A DNA stretch of 34,400 nucleotides from Fidelibacterota bacterium. Lineage in GTDB: Bacteria > Fidelibacterota > UBA2242. Where the stretch lies: assembly GCA_030603165.1 (NCBI GenBank), contig JAUVYH010000012.1, positions 1 to 34,400 on the forward strand, read 5' to 3'. Below the pieces are notes generated by a model. The model saw only the letters and a program-made list of their open reading frames with translations, had not been told where the DNA came from and did not search any database. Of this stretch, positions 15,051 through 22,804 are shown in pieces. Position 1 is the stretch's first letter. Each line of letters begins with the position of its first letter. The position numbers and the translations under genes were made by a program.

Positions 15051-16193
15051 CGCCGCGATTGCTGAACCGATTACGCCGGCAACATTCGGCGCCATGGCGT
15101 GAAAGAGCAGGTGATTATCTTTATCGTATTGCCGGGCGAAATGCTGAACGACCCGGGCGGAATCCGGTACCGCCGAAACTCCGGCGGCGCCAATCAGCGG
15201 ATTGATTTTATCTTTCAGGAACAGGTTCATTAATTTTGCAAATAGCAATCCGCCAAAGGTGGCAATGCTGAAGGAAAACAATCCCAAAAAGAAGATACCG
15301 AGCGATTTTGGCGTCAGAAACCCGACATTAACGCCGTCCACAAAGCGGGTCGCCTGGGTGCTGGCTCCAACTGCGAAAGACAGTAATATTGTACAAATAT
15401 CCAGGAGCGCATTGCCGGCGGTTCTTCCCAGACGATCTGTCACGCCGCTCTCTTTCAACAGGTTGCCGAGCATCAGCATACCGACGAGTGGCAGCGAGCC
15501 GGGAGCGATCAACGCCGCCACGATAACGACGATGATCGGAAATAGGATTTTTTCGCGTTTGGTCACTCTACGGGAAGGTTTCATACGAATCTTGCGTTCT
15601 TTTTCAGTGGTCATGAGTTTCATGATCGGCGGCTGGATCAAAGGCACCAATGCCATATATGAGTAAGCGGCGATGGCGATTGGACCCAATAAATGAGGCG
15701 CTAATTGTGATGATAGAAATATGGATGTCGGACCGTCCGCTCCTCCGATAATGCCGATAGAAGCGGCTTCCTGATTGGAAAATCCCAGCATCAGAGCTCC
15801 GAGATAGGTGACGAAAATACCGATTTGCGCCGCAGCGCCTAAAAGTACGGATTTGGGGTTTGAGATCAGCGATGAAAAATCGGTCAAGGCGCCAATTCCG
15901 AGAAATATCAGGGGCGGGAATATTCCTGAAGTCACTCCCCAATAGATCAGGCTGAAAACACTGTTTTGCGTAGCGCCGTTTGCGACTGTATCATAAACGC
16001 CGAGCGGAAGTCCCGGGAGGTAAGGAATATTGCCGACGATGACGCCAAAGCCGATAGGGAGGAGCAAAAGCGGTTCGTATTTTTTAACGATTGCCAGATA
16101 AATGGCAAGACAACCCACTCCGATCATGATGACATTGCCCCATTGCAGGTTGGCAAATCCGGTAGTCTCAATGATTTGTAAAATCATATCCAT
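15024..16193 (-). CDS. mmdB: Na+-pumping decarboxylase beta subunit (OadB/MmdB)
   Basis: This integral membrane subunit decarboxylates carboxybiotin and exports Na+. The 389 residues contain about nine to eleven hydrophobic segments and the hallmark signatures of the OadB/GcdB/MmdB family: PPLIFLGIGALTDFSSLISNP, then IGIIGGADGPTSIFLSS with D153 (equivalent to the essential Asp203 of Klebsiella OadB), and INPLIGAAGVSAVPDSARVV. FHAMAPNVAGVIGSAIAAG ends the last helix. Because MmdA-like alpha and mutase genes share the operon, the likely substrate is methylmalonyl-CoA rather than oxaloacetate. It is the last gene of the operon. Its extreme 3' end is duplicated beyond the neighbouring ATPase gene. 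Confidence 0.93.
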   Translation of the reverse strand: MDMILQIIETTGFANLQWGNVIMIGVGCLAIYLAIVKKYEPLLLLPIGFGVIVGNIPYLPGLPLGVYDTVANGATQNSVFSLIYWGVTSGIFPPLIFLGIGALTDFSSLISNPKSVLLGAAAQIGIFVTYLGALMLGFSNQEAASIGIIGGADGPTSIFLSSQLAPHLLGPIAIAAYSYMALVPLIQPPIMKLMTTEKERKIRMKPSRRVTKREKILFPIIVVIVAALIAPGSLPLVGMLMLGNLLKESGVTDRLGRTAGNALLDICTILLSFAVGASTQATRFVDGVNVGFLTPKSLGIFFLGLFSFSIATFGGLLFAKLMNLFLKDKINPLIGAAGVSAVPDSARVVQHFARQYDKDNHLLFHAMAPNVAGVIGSAIAAGVFIAIFR

Positions 16194-16208
16194 AATTAAA
16201 GAATCTCC

Positions 16209-16676
16209 CTATTTCAGCTCGATCATAATATCGCCTTCATTCACAGCATCACCTTCTTTGACCAGGACAGACTTCACTTTTCCGTCTTTAGGCGCCTGAA
16301 TTTCATTTTCCATCTTCATGGCTTCCATTATCAGGACATGCTGACCGGCTTTAACCATATCGCCCTCTTTAACCGATATTTTCAGGATCAAGCCGGGTAA
16401 AGGAGCCGCTATTGTTGATGTGCCGGAGATAGTTTTAGGCTTATTCAATGTAGGTCCGGCAGAAGACGGTATGGACATCGGTATAACAGATGAAGGCGCC
16501 GACTGAAATGCCGCTTTTGGTTGAAGATCGGAAACCTGTTCGATTCCCAGGTCTTTCAAGCCGACGGTATAGGTTTTATCATTTACCGTAACAACCGCTT
16601 CGTAGGCGCTGAATTCGTTGATAGTTACCGAATAAGATTTGCCGTTTATATCAAGTTTAAGGGTCTTTTCTCTCAT
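16209..16676 (-). CDS. mmdC: Biotin carboxyl carrier subunit of the decarboxylase
   Basis: The carrier holds the biotin that shuttles CO2 from the alpha to the beta subunit. The 155-residue protein has a small N-terminal beta domain (LKLDINGKSYSVTINE), a Pro/Ser-rich flexible linker (about residues 52-82), and a biotinyl domain. The domain begins IAAPLPGLILKISVKEGDMV and contains EAMKMEN, with the biotinylated lysine at K121. It ends KEGDAVNEGDIMIELK. It lies between the delta/gamma and beta subunit genes, separated by 2 bp and 15 bp, as in sodium-pump decarboxylase operons. Confidence 0.94.
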   Translation of the reverse strand: MREKTLKLDINGKSYSVTINEFSAYEAVVTVNDKTYTVGLKDLGIEQVSDLQPKAAFQSAPSSVIPMSIPSSAGPTLNKPKTISGTSTIAAPLPGLILKISVKEGDMVKAGQHVLIMEAMKMENEIQAPKDGKVKSVLVKEGDAVNEGDIMIELK

Positions 16677-16678
16677 GT

Positions 16679-17044
16679 CTATTGTTTCCTTAGTGTGCTT
16701 AAACGTTGACCATATCTATGACCTGACTTCCAGACACTTTGCGGTTCACCCCGCTTAAAAGTGATTTCACTCTGGAGTGTTTCAAAATGAATTTTACGGT
16801 AGCATTCAATCGCAACAGTGATTGCCGCCAGTTCGTCTTCGGGAATTGCTAAAGACTTTTTCGGTACAATTGCGGCTGTTTTCTCCGTATTGATAAATTC
16901 TGTTTCCGCGTTACGGTGTAATCCTTTAAATACTTTGTTGAACAGGTGAATAGTGTTTGCGATCAGTATAAGTCCGGCAAAGACGACGATTATACCGCTG
17001 AATGCGATGTTAAAGCCATTATTTTGAATGATATTTTCGAACAC
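16679..17044 (-). CDS. mmdD: Decarboxylase small membrane subunit (OadG/MmdD-like)
   Basis: This 121-residue protein has one N-terminal transmembrane helix (NIAFSGIIVVFAGLILIANT), a polar linker, and a C-terminal segment IPEDELAAITVAIECYRKIH. The last is typical of OadG/MmdD subunits, which anchor and stabilise the alpha-beta complex. WKSGHRYGQ resembles the W..GR ending of the family. It sits between the alpha-subunit gene (9 bp gap) and the biotin carrier gene (2 bp gap). The family is poorly conserved in sequence, so context and topology carry much of the call. Confidence 0.86.
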   Translation of the reverse strand: MFENIIQNNGFNIAFSGIIVVFAGLILIANTIHLFNKVFKGLHRNAETEFINTEKTAAIVPKKSLAIPEDELAAITVAIECYRKIHFETLQSEITFKRGEPQSVWKSGHRYGQRLSTLRKQ

Positions 17045-17053
17045 GATGAACTC

Positions 17054-18604
17054 CTATAAGGGAATATTTCCATGTTTTTTAGGCGGATTATCATCCCGTT
17101 TATTTGCCAGCATTTCCAGCGCTTTGATCAGCTTATAACGAGTGATCTTGGGCTCGATGACTTCGTCAACATATCCTTTCGAAGCCGCCACATAAGGATT
17201 CGCGAATTTATCTCGGTATTCTTCGATTTTTCCCTGCAGTTTTTCCTGAGGATTTTTGGCAGCTTTGATTTCTTTGGAAAAAATAATTTCACTGGCGCCC
17301 TGAGGTCCCATTACGGCAATTTCCGATGCCGGCCAGGCGTAGATAATATCTCCCCGAAGCTGTTTCGAGTTCATCACACAAAATGCGCCGCCATACCCTT
17401 TTCTGATAATTACAGTAATTTTAGGCACAGTTGCTTCGGCATAAGCATACAGCATTTTTGCGCCATGTTTGATAACGCCGTTAAACTCCTGAACAGTGCC
17501 GGGCATAAAACCGGGAACATCCTCAAATGTGACGATCGGGATATTAAAGGCATCGCAGAATCGTACAAAGCGGGCGGCTTTATTGGAAGAGTTACTATCG
17601 AGAACTCCGGCAAGATACTTCGGCTGATTTGCCACAACGCCGATCGATTTTCCGTTCAAGCGCCCAAATCCGATCATAATATTCGGCGCATAGAGCGCCT
17701 GAACTTCTATAAATTCACTATTATCGAGAATACGCATTAAAACATCTTTCATATCGTATGGTTTATTCACATTGTCCGGAACGAGATAATTGAGGTCTTC
17801 ATCAATTCTGTCCACGGGATCTTCATTGACGATCACCGGCGCTTCTTCCATATTATTTTGGGGAATATAATTTATTAGAGACCGAATACCTTCAAACAGG
17901 CTTTGTTCATCATCATATGTAAAATGGGTAATTCCACTCTTTGAAGCGTGAACATCGGCGCCGCCCAACTCTTCTGCCGTTACGTCTTCGTGAGTAACGG
18001 TTTTAACGATTTTGGGTCCGGTCAGGAACATATAGGCGGTTTTCCGAACCATGAAGATGAAATCGGTCAATGCCGGTGAATAAACCGCGCCGCCGGCACA
18101 GGGACCGACAACGGCGCTGATCTGAGGGATAACACCCGAATAGAGTACATTTCGCAGAAATATTTCCGTATATCCTGCCAGTGAATCGACGCCTTCCTGG
18201 ATACGGGCGCCGCCGGAATCGTTGATGCCGATCACAGGCGCGCCGACCTTTGCAGCTTTTTCCATGACCTTGACGACCTTCTCAGCCACTGTCTTTGAGA
18301 GTGAACCGCCGAAAACAGTAAAATCGAAGGCATACACAAACACCAGCCGACCGTGGATAGTTCCATAGCCTGTGACCATTCCGTCACCAAGGATTTTCTT
18401 CTTATTCATATCAAAATCGGTGCAGTCATGAGTCCTGAACATATCCATTTCTTCGAAACTGCTTTTATCCAATAGCAGATCAATTCGCTCCCGTGCAGTC
18501 AATTTTCCGCGCTGATGTTGTTTATCAATAGCAACATCACCGCCACCGACACGGGCTTTATCGATCTTTTCTTTTAATTCAAGAATTTTACGCTCTCTGC
18601 TCAT
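17054..18604 (-). CDS. mmdA: Methylmalonyl-CoA decarboxylase alpha / propionyl-CoA carboxylase beta-type carboxyltransferase
   Basis: The 516-residue carboxyltransferase moves CO2 between methylmalonyl-CoA (or propionyl-CoA) and biotin. The protein contains both crotonase-like halves. The first has TARERIDLLLD, FTVFGGSLSK, GINDSGGARIQEG and VVGPCAGGAVYSPALTDF. The second has GRLNGKSIGVVANQP, FVRFCDAFNIPIVTFEDVPG and IRKGYGGAFCVMNSK, with two oxyanion-hole glycine motifs. No biotin carboxylase gene is present in the cluster, while the membrane subunits are. This favours an ATP-independent decarboxylase over an ATP-driven carboxylase. AUG starts at 18604, and the 67 bp gap to mce is the second largest in the operon. 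Confidence 0.93.
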   Translation of the reverse strand: MSRERKILELKEKIDKARVGGGDVAIDKQHQRGKLTARERIDLLLDKSSFEEMDMFRTHDCTDFDMNKKKILGDGMVTGYGTIHGRLVFVYAFDFTVFGGSLSKTVAEKVVKVMEKAAKVGAPVIGINDSGGARIQEGVDSLAGYTEIFLRNVLYSGVIPQISAVVGPCAGGAVYSPALTDFIFMVRKTAYMFLTGPKIVKTVTHEDVTAEELGGADVHASKSGITHFTYDDEQSLFEGIRSLINYIPQNNMEEAPVIVNEDPVDRIDEDLNYLVPDNVNKPYDMKDVLMRILDNSEFIEVQALYAPNIMIGFGRLNGKSIGVVANQPKYLAGVLDSNSSNKAARFVRFCDAFNIPIVTFEDVPGFMPGTVQEFNGVIKHGAKMLYAYAEATVPKITVIIRKGYGGAFCVMNSKQLRGDIIYAWPASEIAVMGPQGASEIIFSKEIKAAKNPQEKLQGKIEEYRDKFANPYVAASKGYVDEVIEPKITRYKLIKALEMLANKRDDNPPKKHGNIPL

Positions 18605-18671
18605 ATATTCTCCAATTTTATTGACAGGATTTACAGGATGTGTTCATATAATTTATAAACCATTACACCTG

Positions 18672-19088
18672 TTAACCATGTCTTAAACTCTTTATCTGGC
18701 AAATTTCCGTCAGGACTCTGCCCGATGATTTGGGGTGAAGAAAGGCGATTTGACTGTCGTGGGCGCCGCTTCTGGGGTTTTCATCGATCATTCGAATATT
18801 TTGTGATATGAATTGCCGAATATCGCCGGTAATGTCATCTGTCTGGTAGGCAATATGATGAATCCCTTCGCCTTTTTTTTTGATGAATTTTGCGATCGGG
18901 CTTTCCGGTGAAGTCGGCTCGAGCAATTCGATTTGTACCTCTCCGACCCGGAACATAGCCACTTTCACTTTCTGCTCCGCTACTTCATCAGTTCCTAAAA
19001 ATTCGAGATGGAGCATATCCCGGTAAAAGGGTATGTGATTCTCTAATGATGAAACGGCAATACCGATATGGTTGATTTGAGTGATCAT
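18672..19088 (-). CDS. mce: Methylmalonyl-CoA epimerase
   Basis: The epimerase interconverts (2R)- and (2S)-methylmalonyl-CoA, linking the mutase (R form) to the decarboxylase (S form). The 138 residues show the duplicated vicinal-oxygen-chelate fold: INHIGIAVSSLENHIPFYRD with metal ligand H7, QIELLEP, EGIHHIAYQTDD with H77/H78, and VLTEICQ with glutamate ligand E128. The start codon overlaps the meaB stop in an ATGA, so the two are translationally coupled. Confidence 0.95.
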   Translation of the reverse strand: MITQINHIGIAVSSLENHIPFYRDMLHLEFLGTDEVAEQKVKVAMFRVGEVQIELLEPTSPESPIAKFIKKKGEGIHHIAYQTDDITGDIRQFISQNIRMIDENPRSGAHDSQIAFLHPKSSGRVLTEICQIKSLRHG

Positions 19089-20050
19089 TTCCAGTCAATC
19101 TCCTGTAAAAATTCGCCGATTTTTTTATTTAATAATTTATATGGGCTGACCTTTTTTTGAAAAACCTCTTCGATCCATCTGTCGAGTCGGTCGTCTATAT
19201 TCAGGAATTTATCCACGCTTTCCTTTATTTTAGTCGCCGCAATATGTTTAAGCTCTTTTTCAATCCGTTCTTTACGTTTGATGGCGAGTTCACCGTTTTC
19301 GACTAAGACCTGATGATAGGATTGAATTACTGAGTAAGCCTCATCGACGCCTTCATTCAGCGTTGCGGATGTCATGATGACAGGATGCTGCGATCTGTTT
19401 TCGCCGTTATTCTTTAAATTTAACACATACTCGACTTCTGTTCGCAGCCGATCGGCGCCGTCAATATCTTTTTTATTAATGATGAAGATATCGCCGATTT
19501 CCATGACGCCGGCTTTCAATGCCTGAATTTCATCGCCGAGACCGGGAACCAGAACAAGCAGGACTATATCCGATAATTCCATCACATCGATTTCCGTTTG
19601 CCCAACGCCGATAGTTTCAATAATGATGTGATCGTAGCCGGCTGCATCGAAAATTTTAATTGCATCGCCGGTTGCTCCGGCAACACCGCCAAGATGTCCC
19701 CGCGACGCCATCGAACGAATAAAAACGCTATCGTCGGTGGCGTGTTTCTGCATTCTCAGCCGATCGCCTAAAATGGCGCCGCCGGTGAAAGGCGAACTGG
19801 GATCGACGGCAATGACGGCAATTTTTTTATTATCGTGTCGAAGTTGTTCAATCAATCGATCGAGTAAGCTACTCTTTCCGGCGCCGGGCGGACCGGTGAT
19901 TCCCCAGGTGATACCGTGACCGCAATGGGTGTGCAGCGTATCAATCAACGTTTCCTTTTTCCGGGTTTCCACACCGTTTTCTACCAGACTGATCGCCTTG
20001 GCAATCGCCCGGATATTATTTTGGAGTACCTGTCTGGCTAATTTCTGCAC
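19085..20050 (-). CDS. meaB: MeaB/ArgK-type GTPase chaperone of methylmalonyl-CoA mutase
   Basis: MeaB is a G3E-family GTPase that loads and protects adenosylcobalamin on the mutase. The 321-residue protein has Walker A GPPGAGKS (53-60), VIAVDPSSPFTGGAILGDR, the switch-like SMASRGHLGGVAGAT, IIIETIGVGQTEIDV and the NKKD guanine-specificity motif. These are in family order and the length is normal. It lies between the B12-binding subunit and the epimerase. Its stop overlaps the mce start by four bases. This is the standard partner arrangement. Confidence 0.96.
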   Translation of the reverse strand: MQKLARQVLQNNIRAIAKAISLVENGVETRKKETLIDTLHTHCGHGITWGITGPPGAGKSSLLDRLIEQLRHDNKKIAVIAVDPSSPFTGGAILGDRLRMQKHATDDSVFIRSMASRGHLGGVAGATGDAIKIFDAAGYDHIIIETIGVGQTEIDVMELSDIVLLVLVPGLGDEIQALKAGVMEIGDIFIINKKDIDGADRLRTEVEYVLNLKNNGENRSQHPVIMTSATLNEGVDEAYSVIQSYHQVLVENGELAIKRKERIEKELKHIAATKIKESVDKFLNIDDRLDRWIEEVFQKKVSPYKLLNKKIGEFLQEIDWK

Positions 20051-20061
20051 TTATGGTTCCG

Positions 20062-20451
20062 TTATTTTACCGATTCGATAAAATTGATAATATCTTTAAT
20101 TGGAGCGCCCGGAGTAAAAACAGCCCGGATGCCTTTTTCTTTTAAGGATGGGATATCTGAATCCGGGATGACTCCACCGCCAAATACGACGATATCCGCA
20201 GCTTCTTTTTCACGGAGCAGATCAACAACTTTAGGAAAGAGCTCGTTGTGAGCGCCGGACAGCAGGCTCAGTCCGACAAAATCCACATCTTCCTGGATCG
20301 CCGTTTTAACGATGGCTTCCGGTGTTTGCCGAATTCCGGTGTAGATGACTTCATAGCCGGCGTCTTTCAAAGCGCGGGCGACATATTTCGCGCCGCGGTC
20401 ATGACCATCGAGTCCCGGCTTTGCAATTAAAATTCGTATTTTCTTAATCAT
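20062..20451 (-). CDS. mcmB: Methylmalonyl-CoA mutase, B12-binding small subunit
   Basis: A free-standing cobalamin-binding domain of 129 residues. [12 protein letters not shown] supplies H17, the lower axial cobalt ligand of base-off/His-on enzymes. [10 protein letters not shown] and [12 protein letters not shown] line the dimethylbenzimidazole pocket. The ATG at 20451 is chosen because AGGA lies nine bases upstream and [18 protein letters not shown] is the usual opening. TTG 20460 or GTG 20457 would lengthen it by only three or two residues. It follows the large subunit by 11 bp. Split mutases of this kind are common in archaea and many bacteria. Confidence 0.94.
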   Translation of the reverse strand: MIKKIRILIAKPGLDGHDRGAKYVARALKDAGYEVIYTGIRQTPEAIVKTAIQEDVDFVGLSLLSGAHNELFPKVVDLLREKEAADIVVFGGGVIPDSDIPSLKEKGIRAVFTPGAPIKDIINFIESVK

Positions 20452-20462
20452 ATTCACCAATC

Positions 20463-22136
20463 CTATAATACAATTGATTCCTGATATTCTCCAAATTCTT
20501 CTCTGAGAATGTTGCAGATTTCTCCAAGAGATGCATACTCCTTAACGGCATCGAGAATAAACGGCATCAGGTTTTTATCGGGGTCTTTTGCCGCATTGCG
20601 GAGTTCGGATAGTCTTTTAGGTACTATTTCGTTATTTCTCTCATTTTTAATTTTGGCTAACTTATGAATCTGAACATCCTGGAGCTTTGGATTAACTTTT
20701 AAAATATCACCCGGCGGTTCATCCCGGATCGTGAATTTGTTGACGCCTACAACAATTCGATCGCTATTTTCAATTTCACGTTGATACCGGTACGCCGCAT
20801 CCTGGATCTCTTTTTGAACATATCCGTTTTCAATAGCGTGAACCATGCCGCCCAGGTCTTCGATTTTATTCAGATACTTCCAGACTTTCTCTTCGATCTT
20901 ATCTGTGAGATTTTCCACAAAATAACTGCCTGCTAACGGGTCTATTGTATTGGTGATACCCGATTCATGGGCTACGATCTGCTGGGTACGTAAGGCAATG
21001 CGAACCGATTCTTCCGTCGGCAGACCTAACGCTTCATCCCTGGAATTGGTATGCAGACTTTGAGTGCCTCCTAATACAGCGGCGAGTGTCTGAATAGCAA
21101 CGCGTACAATGTTATTATCCGGTTGCTGAGCCGTTAATGTGCTGCCGCCCGTTTGAGTATGAAAGCGCAGCATTATTGATTTCGGTTTTTGAGCGTTAAA
21201 TTTTTTTTTCATGATCTTTGCCCAGATTCGCCGGGCAGCCCGGAATTTGGCGACTTCTTCCAATAGATCGTTATGGGAATTGAAGAAAAATGATAAACGC
21301 CCCGCAAAACTATCGATATCCAATCCGGCTTTTAACGCTGCTTTAACGTATTCGATACCGTCGGCAAGAGTGAAGGCAATTTCCTGTACCGCTGTTGATC
21401 CGGCTTCACGGATATGATATCCGGAGATGCTGATGGTGTTCCATTTTGGGATCTCAGCAGAACAATATTCAAAAATGTTGGTGATTAGCCGGAGTGATGG
21501 CTTGGGCGGGAAAATATAAGTTCCCCTCGCCATATACTCTTTCAGAATGTCGTTTTGAATTGTTCCGGTCAATGAACTGCGGGGCGCTCCCTGTTTTTCC
21601 GCAACGGCAATATACATTGCCATCAATACCGCTGCCGGTGCGTTGATTGTCATGGATGTGGAAACCTTGTCCATTGGAATTCCGTCGAACAGAATTTCCA
21701 TATCCTTCATAGTGTCGATGGCAACGCCGACTTTACCGACCTCGCCTTCAGCGTGAGGATCATCGGAATCATAACCGATCTGGGTTGGCAGGTCGAAGGC
21801 AATGGAAAGTCCTGTTTGGCCCTGGTCCAACAAGTATTTATAGCGTTCGTTCGATTCCTCCGCTGTGCCAAAACCGGCATATTGACGCATTGTCCAGAAT
21901 CGTCCCCGGTACATGGTGGGCTGTACGCCCCGGGTGAATGGATATTCGCCGGGGAATCCTAAATTCTCCATATAGGATTGATAATCTTCCTTTTCCGGTA
22001 ATGCGACTCGTTCAGCCGGTAACCATGAACCGGTCGAAAAGTCCGGCTTGCGTTCAGGGAATTTATCTGTTACTTTTTTTAGAGTTGATGCTTCCCATTT
22101 TTTTAATTGATCCTGGAAGCGTTTATCTTTTGGCAT
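20463..22136 (-). CDS. mcmA: Methylmalonyl-CoA mutase, large (catalytic) subunit
   Basis: The adenosylcobalamin-dependent mutase interconverts succinyl-CoA and (R)-methylmalonyl-CoA. The 557-residue protein covers the substrate-binding barrel and linker but lacks the B12 domain, which is a separate gene. [19 protein letters not shown] with [13 protein letters not shown] binds the CoA and acyl parts. [30 protein letters not shown] and [15 protein letters not shown] are further family signatures. AAGGAGA before the ATG is a strong ribosome site. It is the first gene of an eight-gene minus-strand operon whose promoter must lie in the 22137-22804 gap. TTGACG on the minus strand near 22288 is a possible -35 box, without a good partner. 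Confidence 0.97.
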   Translation of the reverse strand: MPKDKRFQDQLKKWEASTLKKVTDKFPERKPDFSTGSWLPAERVALPEKEDYQSYMENLGFPGEYPFTRGVQPTMYRGRFWTMRQYAGFGTAEESNERYKYLLDQGQTGLSIAFDLPTQIGYDSDDPHAEGEVGKVGVAIDTMKDMEILFDGIPMDKVSTSMTINAPAAVLMAMYIAVAEKQGAPRSSLTGTIQNDILKEYMARGTYIFPPKPSLRLITNIFEYCSAEIPKWNTISISGYHIREAGSTAVQEIAFTLADGIEYVKAALKAGLDIDSFAGRLSFFFNSHNDLLEEVAKFRAARRIWAKIMKKKFNAQKPKSIMLRFHTQTGGSTLTAQQPDNNIVRVAIQTLAAVLGGTQSLHTNSRDEALGLPTEESVRIALRTQQIVAHESGITNTIDPLAGSYFVENLTDKIEEKVWKYLNKIEDLGGMVHAIENGYVQKEIQDAAYRYQREIENSDRIVVGVNKFTIRDEPPGDILKVNPKLQDVQIHKLAKIKNERNNEIVPKRLSELRNAAKDPDKNLMPFILDAVKEYASLGEICNILREEFGEYQESIVL

Positions 22137-22460
22137 TACTGAGTCTCCTTATTGCTAATGTAATGCTTTAATTTATTATTAGATATAGGCGTCATTCTGT
22201 CGTTGGAAATATTAATTTTTATTTGAAAAATCAAATGTCGAAAGGACAAATATTGTACCAATAAATAGTATATTTTTATTCTCGTCAAGATTCTTTTAAA
22301 AAACTTAAAAAATTAAAGAGGAATTTCGATATAAACAATAAATACCATAACTTTTTATGATACTATAATAAAGACGGTGATATTCTCATTTTAGAGAAAG
22401 ACTGAAAAATAAAACCCAGAACAAATATGCCTAATACCGATACTATTACGATTTATGTAA

Positions 22461-22480
22461 CACAAACACTCTTGTTTGTG
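22461..22480 (+). repeat. Hairpin-forming inverted repeat
   Basis: A perfect 7 bp stem, CACAAAC and GTTTGTG, closes a six-base ACTCTT loop. It lies 49 bases upstream of the putative small membrane-protein gene and is followed by a purine-rich GAAGAGAG rather than a U-run. It is therefore not a typical terminator, and an operator or a 5' leader structure is more likely. Confidence 0.5.
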
Positions 22481-22529
22481 AAGAGAGTATGAAATAAATG
22501 TGGTAAACCAAATAGGTAGGAGTAAGTCA

Positions 22530-22679
22530 TTGAAAGAATCGATGTTGTCATGTTCAGAATCGCTCAATTTAGGGATTATTCAAATGATCATAATTGGAAT
22601 CCTGATCATAGCAATTACCGGTCTGCGGCATTCATACTCAAAAACACCTGAAATCCCAACTGTTTTTGAACCGGTGTGA
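22530..22679 (+). CDS. Putative small single-pass membrane protein (49 aa)
   Basis: A 50-codon frame starts with TTG, seven bases after TAGGAG. It translates to a short polar head (MKESMLSCSESLN), a hydrophobic helix LGIIQMIIIGILIIAITGL (about residues 14-32), and a basic-then-polar tail RHSYSKTPEIPTVFEPV. One uninterrupted membrane helix framed by polar ends, plus a ribosome site, makes chance unlikely but not excluded. ATG at 22542 is an alternative start. Function is unknown. It lies 125 bp before the ABC exporter gene on the same strand, so it may share that transcript. Confidence 0.5.
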   Translation: MKESMLSCSESLNLGIIQMIIIGILIIAITGLRHSYSKTPEIPTVFEPV

Positions 22680-22804
22680 CAGCATTTTGAAGTAAAAAAT
22701 GATGAAGTTGCTTTATTTCTACTTGAATAATGTTAAATTTGGAAGATTCTTGGGTTGTATTGAATGAAAGTAACTAAAACGATATAAACTAATTTGTTTT
22801 TCCG

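Larger units (their letters stand above)
22137..22804. other. Divergent gap between mcmA operon and msbA-like gene
   Basis: This 668 bp stretch must hold the promoter of the mutase operon (minus) and promoters for the plus strand. It is strongly AT-rich from 22190 to 22440. A CACAAAC-ACTCTT-GTTTGTG hairpin lies at 22461-22480 and a likely 49-codon small membrane-protein gene at 22530-22679; both have their own entries. Nothing else was recognised. Confidence 0.5.

Noticed and set aside
15202-15666. 154-codon plus-strand ORF
   Set aside because: It is antisense to oadB; its hydrophobic and basic composition is a by-product of the membrane protein on the other strand.
17072-17740. 222-codon plus-strand ORF
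   Set aside because: It lies entirely opposite the well-conserved mmdA gene and shows no family motif.
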